Origin: Pseudomonas sp. StFLB209
GTDB lineage: Bacteria; Pseudomonadota; Gammaproteobacteria; Pseudomonadales; Pseudomonadaceae
Direction of reading: 5' to 3'
NCBI RefSeq assembly: GCF_000829415.1
Contig: NZ_AP014637.1
Coordinates: forward strand, 1,748,001-1,812,000
Length of the DNA: 64,000 nt
This document shows positions 1-8,265 of the stretch, piece by piece (within the stretch, counting starts at the first letter, position 1; every line of letters starts with the position of its first letter). The notes beneath the pieces are model-generated. The model saw nothing but the letters and a program-made list of their open reading frames with translations, had not been told where the DNA came from and did not search any database. The position numbers were made by a program, and so were the translations under genes.

Positions 1-1384
1 CCACCGTGCGCACCGCCGCCTCAATACGCGGCGTCGGGCGCACGGCGAAGTTCAGGCGCAGGCAATTGCGGTACTTGCCGGAGGCAGAAAAGATACTGCC
101 CACGGCGATCTGGACCTTGTGCTCCAGCAGGGCGCGGTTCAAGCGCACCGTATCGAAGTCCTCGGCCAGTTCGACCCACAGCATGAAACCACCCTGTGGA
201 CGGCTGGCGCGCGTGCCTTCGGGGAAGTAGCGCAGCACCCAGTCGAGCATCTGGTCGCGGTTGCGCTGATACTGGCTGCGCATGCGCCGCAGGTGCGGTT
301 CAAAGTGCCCGCCCTGCAGGAATTCGCTGATCGCCAGTTGCGGCTGCGGCGCGGTGGAGCCAGTGCCGATGTACTTCATGTGCAGCACCCGCTCCAGATA
401 ACGCCCCGGCGCGACCCAGCCAATCCGCAGGCCGGGCGCCAGGGTTTTGGAGAATGAGCTGCACAGCAGCACGCGGCCGTCTTCGTCGAATGACTTGATG
501 GTGCGCGGGCGTGGATAGCTGAAGGCCAGGTCGCCGTACACGTCATCCTCGATGATCGGCACGTCGAAGCGCTGGGCCAGGCGCAGCAACGCGCGCTTGC
601 GCTCCTCGGGCATCACGTAGCCCAGCGGATTATTGCAACTGGGCGTTAACTGGATGGCCTTGATCGGCCATTGCTCCAGGGCCAGCTCCAGGGCTTCGAG
701 GCTGATGCCGGTCAATGGATCAGTGGGGATCTCCAGCGCCTTCATGCCCAGCCCCTTGAGGGTCTGCATGACACCGAAAAAGCTCGGCGAGTCCACCGCG
801 ACGATATCACCGGGCGCGCACAACGCACGGATGCAGGCGCTCAGCGCTTCATGGCAGCCACTGGTGATCAGCAGGTCGCTGGCATTCAACTGGCAGCCGG
901 AGTCGAGCAACAGCCGGGCAATCTGCTCGCGCAGCGCCTGCACACCGAGGATGTTGTCGTAGTACAGACCGGGCATGTCCTGATGGCGGCTGAGCTGGCC
1001 CATGGCACGCAGCAACGGCTTGAGGGTCGGGCTGTTGACGTCCGGCATGCCACGCCCCAGCTGGGTCAAACCCTCGGCGGGCGACACCCGGATCATGTCC
1101 AGCACCTGCTCCCACTGGGAGATATCCACAGGCCGCTGCACCGGCCGCCCCACCACCGGCAGCGCCGGTGCCTTGCGGCTGATGGGCACGAAATAGCCAG
1201 ACTTGGGCTTCGGCGTCGCCAGGCCGCTGTCTTCCAGCACCCGATAAGCTTGCTGCACGGTGCTCAGGCTCACCCCGTGCTCGATGCTCAAGGCACGCAC
1301 CGAAGGCAGCCGGTCGCCGGGGCGATAGAAGCCGTTTTCGATGCGCGTCCCCAACAACTCGGCAAGGTTGACGTACAGGGTCAT
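1..1384 (-). CDS. MocR-type (GntR wHTH + class I aminotransferase) transcriptional regulator, 3' end cut off by window
   Basis: The first ~75 residues are a GntR-type winged helix (start MTLYVNLAELLGTRI, then RLPSVRALS and the recognition segment VSLSTVQQAYRVL). The rest is a fold-type I aminotransferase domain with the PLP-binding motif SFSKTLAPGLRIGW, whose lysine is residue 313. This two-domain design defines MocR/PdxR/GabR regulators, which sense PLP adducts of amino compounds instead of acting as enzymes. The ATG at 1384 is the first in frame. About 461 residues are visible and the C-terminus runs off the window, so total length is unknown. The gene diverges from the DUF1127 gene. The 174-bp gap holds repeated TCTGTAT boxes that could be its operator. 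The effector and target genes cannot be read from sequence; an ordinary aminotransferase is ruled out by the wHTH. Confidence 0.9.
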   Translation of the reverse strand, partial: MTLYVNLAELLGTRIENGFYRPGDRLPSVRALSIEHGVSLSTVQQAYRVLEDSGLATPKPKSGYFVPISRKAPALPVVGRPVQRPVDISQWEQVLDMIRVSPAEGLTQLGRGMPDVNSPTLKPLLRAMGQLSRHQDMPGLYYDNILGVQALREQIARLLLDSGCQLNASDLLITSGCHEALSACIRALCAPGDIVAVDSPSFFGVMQTLKGLGMKALEIPTDPLTGISLEALELALEQWPIKAIQLTPSCNNPLGYVMPEERKRALLRLAQRFDVPIIEDDVYGDLAFSYPRPRTIKSFDEDGRVLLCSSFSKTLAPGLRIGWVAPGRYLERVLHMKYIGTGSTAPQPQLAISEFLQGGHFEPHLRRMRSQYQRNRDQMLDWVLRYFPEGTRASRPQGGFMLWVELAEDFDTVRLNRALLEHKVQIAVGSIFSASGKYRNCLRLNFAVRPTPRIEAAVRTV

Positions 1385-1417
1385 GGCGTACTCCCGGCAG
1401 AACGAAAGGCGATAGCA

Positions 1418-1500
1418 ATACAGATAGGCCGAAAATAAACCATTCAGTGACTAATACAAGGACTCTGTATGGAAAATATAAGCTTTTTTTGAATCTGTAT
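1418..1500. promoter_or_regulatory. Candidate MocR operator: three TCTGTAT boxes
   Basis: TCTGTAT occurs as two direct repeats exactly 30 bp apart (1464-1470 and 1494-1500) and once inverted (ATACAGA, 1418-1424), all between the divergent MocR-type gene and the DUF1127 gene. Direct repeats a whole number of helical turns apart are typical for MocR-family regulators. Assigning them to this regulator is inference. Confidence 0.45.
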
Positions 1501-1558
1501 CGTCCTGCGGATTGCGCTCATCATTCGCTTACGGCAATCCACCAGGGAGCGAGCGAAG

Positions 1559-1810
1559 ATGAACAGCTTCACAGATGTGCAATCGGCTTTACCAGGCAGC
1601 CAGCGGCAAACGCAGCCGCAGGTCAATAGCGGCTCGCGCACTGTCACCCATACAGAGGCAAGTCCGGCGGTCAGCCGCTGGGCACTGTATCGTCATCGCC
1701 GGACCTCACGCCGCGCGCTGCTGGAACTCACCGATGACGAACTGCGCGACATCGGTCTGGACTATTCCCAGGCGTGTATCGAAGCCGGCAAACCGTTCTG
1801 GCGCGCCTGA
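1559..1810 (+). CDS. DUF1127 small protein
   Basis: An 83-residue basic protein. Its C-terminal half has the DUF1127 signature: a basic helix (RHRRTSRRALLEL), then TDDELRDIGLDYSQA and a final EAGKPFW. The N-terminal ~40 residues are low-complexity and Ser/Gln-rich. DUF1127 proteins are often RNA-binding or regulatory microproteins in proteobacteria, but no function is established for this member. The start is the ATG at 1559, preceded by GGGAGCGAGCGAAG. It is transcribed away from the MocR-type regulator and is a plausible target of it. Confidence 0.85.
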   Translation: MNSFTDVQSALPGSQRQTQPQVNSGSRTVTHTEASPAVSRWALYRHRRTSRRALLELTDDELRDIGLDYSQACIEAGKPFWRA

Positions 1811-1817
1811 CTGCCCG

Positions 1818-3101
1818 TCAGACCAACTCTTTGAGCCGATGCCAGAGCATGCCCAGCGCCAGCAGCGGCGAACGCAAGTGTTTGCCGCCAGGGAAGGTGA
1901 TATGCGGCACTTTGGCGAACAGTTCAAAGCCCGCACTGTGCTGGCCGGCGATGGCTTCGGCCAATAGCCGGCCGGCCAGGTGCGTGGCGTTGAGGCCGTG
2001 ACCGGAATAGGCCTGGGCATAAAACACATTGGGGTGCTGTTTGAGGCGGCCGATCTGCGGCAGGCGGTTGGCGCCGATGCCGATCATCCCGCCCCATTGA
2101 TAATCAATGCGGACATTGGCCAGTTGCGGGAACACCTTGAGCATCTTGGGGCGCATGTAGCCCGCGATGTCCTGCGGGTCACGGCCTGAGTAATGACAGG
2201 CGCCGCCGAACAGCAGGCGGCGGTCGGCGGACAGCCGGTAATAGTCCAGCGCCACCCGCTGGTCACACACCGCCATGTCTTGCGGCAGCAACTGACGAGC
2301 CTGTTCTTCACTCAGCGGTTCGGTGGCGATGATGTAGCTGCCGGCAGGTAACACCTTGCCGCCCAGCTCCGGGTTCAAGTCATTGAGGTAAGCGTTGCAG
2401 CCCAGCACCAGAAACTGTGCCTGCACCTGGCCCTGAGCGGTGTGGACCTTGACCTGCGGGCCGTAGTCGATACGCGTGACCTGTGACTGCTCGAACAGCT
2501 GCACGCCCAGAGACTGCGCCACAGCGGCTTCACCCAGCGCCAGATTGAGCGGGTGCAGGTGCCCCGAGCCCATGTCGATCAAACCACCGACGTACTGATC
2601 AGAACCCACCACGCTGCGCATCTGCCCCGGTTGCAGCAGTTGCAGTTCATGGCGGTAGCCCAGGCTGCGCAGCTCTTCGAGGTCTTCGGCAAAGCCTTGC
2701 AGGTCGGCGGGCTTGTTGGCCAGGTCGCAATAGCCCCACTTCAGATCGCACTGGATGTTGTGCCGCTCGATACGCTGACGGACGATTTCCACAGCTTCAA
2801 AGCCCAGCAGCTTGAGCTGGTGCACACCTTCGCTGCCGATCACCGACGTGAACTGCTCAAGACCATGGCCGACACCGCGAATCAACTGCCCGCCATTGCG
2901 CCCGCTGGCGCCCCAGCCGATTTTTCGTGCTTCCAGCAACGCCACACTCAAGCCCCGTTCGGCCAGCTCGATGGCGGTATTAAGCCCCGAAAACCCACCA
3001 CCGACCACGCATACATCGACCTTCAGTTCACCTTGCAGCCTTGGGTAGTCCGGCTGTGGATGGCTGCTGGCGTTGTAGTAAGAGTTGGCGTGCTGGGTCA
3101 T
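1818..3101 (-). CDS. puuB: FAD-dependent amine oxidoreductase, gamma-glutamylputrescine oxidase (PuuB) type
   Basis: A 427-residue DAO-family flavoprotein. The Rossmann ADP-binding motif GGGFSG is at residues 34-39, followed by the acidic ribose-binding stretch VALLEARKIGWGASGRNGGQ. The C-terminus has the second FAD motif around AYSGHGLNATHLAGR. Length and sequence resemble E. coli PuuB (426 aa), which oxidises gamma-glutamylputrescine to the aldehyde, but pseudomonads have several such paralogues and the substrate may be another amine. The ATG at 3101 (MTQHANSYY) is chosen because PuuB proteins start there; the open frame upstream lacks similarity. It diverges from the cysteine-cluster gene with a 101-bp gap and is near dadA and pauR, so an amine or amino-acid catabolic role fits. 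Confidence 0.8.
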   Translation of the reverse strand: MTQHANSYYNASSHPQPDYPRLQGELKVDVCVVGGGFSGLNTAIELAERGLSVALLEARKIGWGASGRNGGQLIRGVGHGLEQFTSVIGSEGVHQLKLLGFEAVEIVRQRIERHNIQCDLKWGYCDLANKPADLQGFAEDLEELRSLGYRHELQLLQPGQMRSVVGSDQYVGGLIDMGSGHLHPLNLALGEAAVAQSLGVQLFEQSQVTRIDYGPQVKVHTAQGQVQAQFLVLGCNAYLNDLNPELGGKVLPAGSYIIATEPLSEEQARQLLPQDMAVCDQRVALDYYRLSADRRLLFGGACHYSGRDPQDIAGYMRPKMLKVFPQLANVRIDYQWGGMIGIGANRLPQIGRLKQHPNVFYAQAYSGHGLNATHLAGRLLAEAIAGQHSAGFELFAKVPHITFPGGKHLRSPLLALGMLWHRLKELV

Positions 3102-3202
3102 GGGGCTTCCTGGTGAATTCGCAGACAGCGACGAGGATAAGACGGTGTCCAGTGCCTGCCAACTGCGGCACAATCGCCGCGTTATGTCAGAGAACAGAGT
3201 TG

Positions 3203-3556
3203 ATGAGCTGTAACCGTGAAAAAATCCGTACCCTACGGCGCCAGATTCCTTCCTTCGACTGTATACCCGGTTGTCATGACTGTTGTGGGCCGGTAACCAC
3301 CTCGCCGGAAGAAATGTCCCGCCTGCCGCGCAAAAGCGCTGCCGAGCAACAGGCTGCGCTCGATGAGCTGAACTGCGTGCACCTGGGGCCCGATGGCTGC
3401 ACCGTGTACGACGAGCGTCCGCTGATCTGCCGGCTGTTCGGCACCACACCGCGCCTGCCATGCCCCAATGGCCAACGCCCGGTGGAAATGATCCACCCAC
3501 AGACCGAAAAACAGATTCATGCCTGGATGGCGGCCAACCGTCAGGTGCTCGTCTGA
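3203..3556 (+). CDS. YkgJ-family cysteine cluster protein
   Basis: A 117-residue cytosolic protein with eight cysteines arranged as in YkgJ/CxxCxxCC proteins: C3, then CIPGCHDCC, C-VHL, C-TVYDERPLIC-R and a final C-P. The pattern CTVYDxRPxxCR is diagnostic of this putative zinc- or Fe-S-binding family, whose biochemical role is unknown. The ATG at 3203 gives MSCNREK; the longer upstream frame would overlap the promoter of the divergent oxidase gene. A cluster of three REP units follows the stop. Confidence 0.85.
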   Translation: MSCNREKIRTLRRQIPSFDCIPGCHDCCGPVTTSPEEMSRLPRKSAAEQQAALDELNCVHLGPDGCTVYDERPLICRLFGTTPRLPCPNGQRPVEMIHPQTEKQIHAWMAANRQVLV

Positions 3557-3570
3557 GCCCGAATTACCCC

Positions 3571-3662
3571 GTAGGAGCCGCTTTAGCGGCGAAGCTATAG
3601 CGGCTGCCTTCGCCGCTAAAGCAGCTCCTACGGGCTGCCTTCCCGGCTAAAGCCGGTCCTAC
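3571..3662. repeat. REP cluster (three units)
   Basis: One forward unit, GTAGGAGCCGCTTTAGCGGC (3571), is followed by two inverted units (3608-3631 and 3639-3662), all with the GTAGGA(G)C...GC(C/G)GAAG plan. They lie between the convergent YkgJ-type gene and dadR, the usual place for Pseudomonas REP elements. Confidence 0.9.
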
Positions 3663-3673
3663 GGGGTATGGGG

Positions 3674-4162
3674 TCAATCCGCAATCGGCAGGCTGAGGCT
3701 TTCTTTGACTTCTTCCATCACGATATAGCTCTTGGACTCGCGCACATGCGGGAGTTTGAGCAGGATGTCGCCCAGCAGCTTGCGGTACGAGGCCATCTCC
3801 GAGATGCGCGCCTTGACCAGGTAGTCGAAGTCCCCTGACACCAGGTGACACTCCAGCACATGGGGCAGCTTGAGGATCGCGCGGCGGAACTCATCGAAGG
3901 TGTCGCCGGACTTGTAGTCCAGGCTGATCTCGACGAACACCAGCAGGCTGGCCTTGAGGGTCTGCGGGTTGAGGCGGGCGTTGTAGCCCATGATGATGCC
4001 TTCGCGCTCCAGACGCCGGACCCGTTCGGTGCAGGGCGTGGTAGACAACCCGACCCGTTCGCCCAGCTCCGTGAAAGAGATGCGCCCATCAGCCTGCAGG
4101 ATGCGCAGGATATTGCGATCGATCTTGTCCAGCTCACGCTTCGACTGGTGCTGGGTGCGCAT
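3674..4162 (-). CDS. dadR: Lrp/AsnC-family regulator of D-alanine catabolism
   Basis: A 162-residue Lrp-type protein. The N-terminal AsnC helix-turn-helix spans about residues 10-60 (LDKIDRNILRILQADGRISF, then STTPCTERVRRLEREGII). The C-terminal RAM ligand-binding domain includes HVLECHLVSGDFDYLVKARI. The ATG at 4162 opens the family-typical MRTQHQSKRELDKID. It is divergent from dadA with a 156-bp gap. This is the conserved position of DadR, the L-alanine-responsive activator of dadAX in pseudomonads. Global Lrp is the alternative reading, but location favours DadR. Confidence 0.88.
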   Translation of the reverse strand: MRTQHQSKRELDKIDRNILRILQADGRISFTELGERVGLSTTPCTERVRRLEREGIIMGYNARLNPQTLKASLLVFVEISLDYKSGDTFDEFRRAILKLPHVLECHLVSGDFDYLVKARISEMASYRKLLGDILLKLPHVRESKSYIVMEEVKESLSLPIAD

Positions 4163-4318
4163 GGGTAATCTCCCTCTGTCTAAGCGCCGTTTACCGAGAA
4201 AACGCCTCGAATATAGCTTTTTATACAGTGAAAAGCACTGCCTGAACCTTCTTATACTGCGCACATCTCTTACTCATTCTGCACAACGTCAGCGGCTATC
4301 CGCGATGAGGTAATCAAC

Positions 4319-5620
4319 ATGCGCGTTCTGGTTCTCGGCAGTGGTGTGATTGGTACGACCAGTGCCTACTATCTGGCCCGCGAAGGCTTTCAGGTGACCG
4401 TGGTCGACCGTCAGCCGGCAGTGGCCATGGAAACCAGCTTCGCCAATGCAGGCCAGGTCTCGCCCGGTTACGCCTCGCCGTGGGCAGCGCCCGGTGTGCC
4501 GCTCAAGGCCATCAAGTGGCTGCTGGAGCGCCACGCGCCATTGGCAATCAAGGCCACCGCGCAAATCGACCAGTACCTGTGGATGGCGCAGATGCTGCGC
4601 AATTGCACCGCCAGCCGCTATGCGGTGAACAAAGAGCGCATGGTGCGCCTGTCCGAATACAGCCGTGACTGCCTCGATGAACTGCGTGCCGAAACCGGTA
4701 TTGCCTATGAGGCACGGCAATTGGGCACCACCCAGTTGTTCCGCACCCAGGCGCAACTGGACAACGCGGCCAAGGACATCGCCGTCCTGGAACAGTCCGG
4801 TGTGCCGTACGAGCTGCTTGACCGTGACGGTATCGCCCGGGTCGAGCCAGCGCTGGCCGGGGTGGTCGGCAAACTCAGCGGCGCGCTGCGGCTGCCCAAT
4901 GATCAGACCGGCGACTGCCAGCTATTCACCACCCGCCTGGCCGAAATGGCCGTAAACCTGGGGGTGGAATTCCGCTACGGCCAGAACATCGAGCGCATCG
5001 ACTTTGCCGGCGACCGTATCAATGGTGTGTGGATCGACGGCAAGCTGGAAACCGCTGACCGTTACGTGCTGGCGCTGGGCAGCTACTCGCCGCAGTTGCT
5101 CAAGCCGCTGGGCATCAAGGCACCGGTGTATCCGCTCAAGGGCTACTCGCTGACCGTGCCGATTACCCGTGGCGAGATGGCGCCGACCTCGACGATTCTC
5201 GACGAGACCTACAAGGTTGCGATCACCCGGTTCGACAACCGTATCCGCGTTGGCGGCATGGCAGAAATTGCCGGTTTTGACCTGTCGCTCAACCCGCGCC
5301 GACGCGAAACACTGGAGATGATCGTCGGTGATCTCTATCCTCTGGGCGGCGATCTGAGCCAGGCCAGTTTCTGGACCGGCCTGCGCCCGACCACCCCGGA
5401 TGGTACGCCGATTGTCGGTGCTACCCGGTATGGCAACCTGTTCCTCAATACCGGCCACGGAACGCTGGGCTGGACCATGGCCTGCGGTTCCGGTCGCCTG
5501 CTGGCGGATCTGATCGCCCGCAAGACGCCACAGATCAGCGCCGCAGGTCTGGATATTTCCCGCTACGGCAAGGCCGCCGAAGCCGCCAGACATGGACACC
5601 CGACCCCGGCCCATCAGTAA
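4319..5620 (+). CDS. dadA: D-amino acid dehydrogenase (DadA)
   Basis: A 433-residue membrane-associated flavoenzyme that oxidises D-amino acids, chiefly D-alanine, to 2-oxo acids plus ammonia and passes electrons to the respiratory chain. The FAD-binding motif [14 protein letters not shown] begins at residue 7. The C-terminus has [23 protein letters not shown], the second FAD motif of the DadA family. Length matches family members (432-434 aa). The dadX gene follows after 48 bp on the same strand, forming the L-alanine catabolic pair (racemise, then oxidise). The regulator dadR is divergent upstream. A TATACT hexamer at 4253-4258 may be the -10 element. Confidence 0.95.
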   Translation: MRVLVLGSGVIGTTSAYYLAREGFQVTVVDRQPAVAMETSFANAGQVSPGYASPWAAPGVPLKAIKWLLERHAPLAIKATAQIDQYLWMAQMLRNCTASRYAVNKERMVRLSEYSRDCLDELRAETGIAYEARQLGTTQLFRTQAQLDNAAKDIAVLEQSGVPYELLDRDGIARVEPALAGVVGKLSGALRLPNDQTGDCQLFTTRLAEMAVNLGVEFRYGQNIERIDFAGDRINGVWIDGKLETADRYVLALGSYSPQLLKPLGIKAPVYPLKGYSLTVPITRGEMAPTSTILDETYKVAITRFDNRIRVGGMAEIAGFDLSLNPRRRETLEMIVGDLYPLGGDLSQASFWTGLRPTTPDGTPIVGATRYGNLFLNTGHGTLGWTMACGSGRLLADLIARKTPQISAAGLDISRYGKAAEAARHGHPTPAHQ

Positions 5621-5668
5621 TTTGCTGCAAACCGGTTTTCTCGATTCACCCCACAAGAAAGATGAGCC

Positions 5669-6742
5669 ATGCGTCCAGCCCGTGCCCTGATTGACCTCAA
5701 CGCCCTGCGCCACAACTACCGGCTGGCCCGCCAGCACTCTGGTGCCAGAGCGCTCGCCGTAATCAAGGCCGATGCCTACGGGCACGGTGCAGTGCGCGTC
5801 GCCCAGGCGCTGCAGAGCGAGGCCGATGGTTTTGCCGTGGCCTGCATCGAAGAGGCCCTGGAGCTACGGGCAGCCGGTGTCAGCGGGCCGATTCTGTTGC
5901 TCGAAGGTTTTTTTGAAGCGCAGGAACTGGACCTGATCGTCGAGCATGACTTCTGGTGCGTAGTGCATTCGCAATGGCAGATCGAGGCTATCGAGCGCAC
6001 GGCGGTGGGCAAACCGCTGACCCTGTGGCTCAAGCTCGACAGCGGCATGCACCGGGTCGGCTTGTTCCCGGCCGATTACCAGGCCGCCTACCAGCGCCTG
6101 CTGGCCAGCGGCAAGGTGGCCGACATTGTCTTGATGAGCCATTTCGCCCGCGCTGATGAGCTGGACTGCCCGCGCAGCGCAGAACAACTGGCGGTGTTCG
6201 AGGCTGCTCGTCAGGGACTCAAGGCCCTGACCAGCCTGAACAACTCGCCGGCACTGCTCGGCTGGCCACAGATCAACAGCGACTGGGTACGGCCGGGGAT
6301 CATGCTTTACGGCGCCACACCGTTCGAGCAGGCACACCCGTTGGCCGATCAGTTGCAGGCGGTGATGACCCTGGAGTCGAAAGTCATCAGCGTCCGTGAG
6401 CTGCCGGCCGGTGAGCCAGTGGGCTATGGCGCGTCCTGGATCACTGATCGGCCGAGCCGGATTGGCGTGGTGGCGATGGGGTATGCCGATGGTTACCCGC
6501 GCCATGCACCGACCGGCACGCCGGTCATCATCGACGGCCAGGCCGCACGCCTGGTGGGCCGCGTGTCGATGGACATGCTGTGCGTTGAGCTCACCGACCT
6601 GCCCGCCGCCGGGCTCGGCAGCCACATCGAGTTCTGGGGGCCAAACCTGTCGGCCAGCACCGTGGCGGCGCACGCCGGGACCATCCCGTACCAATTGTTC
6701 TGCAACCTCAAGCGCGTCCCGCGTCGGTACAGCGAAGGCTGA
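5669..6742 (+). CDS. dadX: Catabolic alanine racemase
   Basis: A 357-residue PLP enzyme interconverting L- and D-alanine. The PLP lysine is K33 in [11 protein letters not shown], and the second catalytic base is Y253 in VGYGASW. Both residues are present, and the length equals the usual 357 aa of DadX. It follows dadA directly, 48 bp downstream, so it is the catabolic isozyme and not the biosynthetic Alr. In P. aeruginosa a RidA-like gene lies between dadA and dadX; it is absent here. Cytosolic. Confidence 0.94.
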   Translation: MRPARALIDLNALRHNYRLARQHSGARALAVIKADAYGHGAVRVAQALQSEADGFAVACIEEALELRAAGVSGPILLLEGFFEAQELDLIVEHDFWCVVHSQWQIEAIERTAVGKPLTLWLKLDSGMHRVGLFPADYQAAYQRLLASGKVADIVLMSHFARADELDCPRSAEQLAVFEAARQGLKALTSLNNSPALLGWPQINSDWVRPGIMLYGATPFEQAHPLADQLQAVMTLESKVISVRELPAGEPVGYGASWITDRPSRIGVVAMGYADGYPRHAPTGTPVIIDGQAARLVGRVSMDMLCVELTDLPAAGLGSHIEFWGPNLSASTVAAHAGTIPYQLFCNLKRVPRRYSEG

Positions 6743-7006
6743 ACCCCGGCGGCAAAACCGCCTGCTTGTTGTAAATATCAAACGCTGTTGCCATCATGCC
6801 CCGGTCTCGACTTTAACCTCAGGCTTTGTACGAGCTTGTCTGCGCGTCGATCATGCTGCGATTGAAGACGATCCGAAGAGATCGTGCAGCAACGGAGCAG
6901 TTGCCCGGTGTGGGTGATGCCCTGGTGGCGGCGGGGTAGCCTGGTCCCTGTCCATCCCCCGCGACGCGCATTCGTACCAAGCCTCCGAACCTGGAGGACT
7001 GCCGAA

Positions 7007-7555
7007 TTGGACGTCGGTGAGCGACTGCAATACATCCGTAAGCTCAAGGGCTTGTCCCAGCGTGAACTGGCCAAACGGGCGGGTGTGACCAATAGCACCA
7101 TTTCCATGATCGAGAAGAACAGCGTCAGCCCCTCGATCAGTTCGCTGCGCAAGGTGCTCGGCGGCATTCCGATGTCCATGGTCGAGTTCTTTTCCGAAGA
7201 GCTGGCCCCGGAGAACACCAGCAAAGTGGTGTACAAGCCCGGCGAGCTGCTGGATATCTCCGACGGCGCGGTGACCATGAAACTGGTGGGCAAGTCGCAT
7301 CAGGGCCGGGCCATCGCCTTCCTGACCGAAACCTATCCGCCCGGCGCCGACACTGGCGAAGAAATGCTGGTTCACGAAGGCGAAGAGACCGGCATCCTCA
7401 TCGAAGGCCGCCTGGAGCTGATCGTCGGCAACGACACCTACCTGCTGGAAGTCGGCGACAGCTATTACTTCGAGAGCACCCGCGCGCACCGCTTCCGCAA
7501 TCCCTTCGATGAACCGGCGCGACTAATCAGCGCAGCCACCCCCGCCAATTTTTGA
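7007..7555 (+). CDS. pauR: XRE-cupin transcriptional regulator PauR type
   Basis: A 182-residue protein. Residues ~1-65 are a Cro/C1-type helix-turn-helix (GERLQYIRKLKGLSQRELAKRAG, then TNSTISMIEKN). Residues ~105-175 are a cupin_2 barrel (HEGEETGILIEGRLEL, YYFESTRAHRFRN). The start is a TTG at 7007 with the Shine-Dalgarno CTGGAGGA 8 bp upstream; a longer open frame reaches back to 6884 but has no conserved sequence. The family includes E. coli PuuR and P. aeruginosa PauR (PA5301), repressors of polyamine catabolism that bind polyamines in the cupin domain. Its place next to dadX matches PA5301, and a PuuB-type oxidase lies 4 kb away. Confidence 0.85.
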   Translation: MDVGERLQYIRKLKGLSQRELAKRAGVTNSTISMIEKNSVSPSISSLRKVLGGIPMSMVEFFSEELAPENTSKVVYKPGELLDISDGAVTMKLVGKSHQGRAIAFLTETYPPGADTGEEMLVHEGEETGILIEGRLELIVGNDTYLLEVGDSYYFESTRAHRFRNPFDEPARLISAATPANF

Positions 7556-7567
7556 TAACACCTCTGC

Positions 7568-7589
7568 GAGCCCCGTTTATCGGGGGCTT
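7568..7589 (+). terminator. Hairpin after pauR
   Basis: GAGCCCC, a short loop and GGGGGCTT form a 6-7 bp GC stem 12 bp after the pauR stop. The following T-run is weak, so termination efficiency is uncertain. Confidence 0.5.
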
Positions 7590-7736
7590 GCCGGTTTATT
7601 GACCTAAGACAATGGTAATACCCCTTCGCGATGTAGGGGCGTTTCAGGCGAACAGGCGCGTCGTTATACTTTTCGCCTGCTCGCACAGCCGTTAACCGTA
7701 ATGGCGAGCCTGACCTGCCACCATGAGGGTGAACGC

Positions 7737-8162
7737 GTGAACCTGACAACAATCGGCCTGGTACTGGCCACTGTGCTGAGCCTGGCGCCCATCGGCCTGC
7801 AGGCGGCATCCAACGAAGAGATCGCCAAACGGCTGGAGCCGGTCGGCAAGGTTTGCGTGCAGGGCCAGCAATGCGTGGGCGTGGGCGTGAACGTGATCGC
7901 GGCGGCGAGCGGCGGTGCGGGCAAGTCGGCAGACGACGTCATCGCCAAACACTGCACCGCCTGCCACACCATCGGCCTGCTGGATGCGCCGAAAATTGGC
8001 GACACCGCCGCCTGGAAAAAACGCGCCGACGAGCAGGGCGGCCTTGATGGTTTGCTGGCCAAGGCCATCAGCGGGGTCAACAGCATGCCCGCCAAAGGCA
8101 CCTGTGCCGATTGCACCGACGACGAGCTCAAAGCCGCGATCCAGAAGATGTCCGGGTTGTAG
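7737..8162 (+). CDS. cycB: Cytochrome c5
   Basis: A 141-residue periplasmic monoheme cytochrome. The GTG start at 7737 follows GAGGGTG at good spacing and opens directly into a signal peptide (MNLTTIGLVLATVLSLAP, cleavage near LQA). The heme site is CTACH, with an axial Met probably in VNSMPAKG. A second cysteine pair (GTCADCTDDEL) near the C-terminus is characteristic of cytochrome c5. It accepts and delivers electrons in the respiratory chain. Its position downstream of pauR matches PA5300 in P. aeruginosa. Confidence 0.9.
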   Translation: MNLTTIGLVLATVLSLAPIGLQAASNEEIAKRLEPVGKVCVQGQQCVGVGVNVIAAASGGAGKSADDVIAKHCTACHTIGLLDAPKIGDTAAWKKRADEQGGLDGLLAKAISGVNSMPAKGTCADCTDDELKAAIQKMSGL

Positions 8163-8214
8163 GCGATCGCCCGCCGCCTCGGCGCCGCGCTGTCGCGCAG
8201 CAAACACGAAGCCC

Positions 8215-8240
8215 GTAGGACCGGCTTTAGCCGGGAAAGC
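8215..8240. repeat. Single REP unit
   Basis: GTAGGACCGGCTTTAGCCGG followed by GAAAGC, in the 103-bp gap between the convergent cytochrome c5 and acetyl-CoA hydrolase genes. Confidence 0.8.
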
Positions 8241-8265
8241 TTCGCAGTTGAAGCTGCTCACAAGG

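Noticed and set aside
3571..3662. Regularly spaced repeats that could suggest a CRISPR array
   Set aside because: Units alternate in orientation, vary in sequence and match the Pseudomonas REP type; there are no uniform spacers or cas genes.
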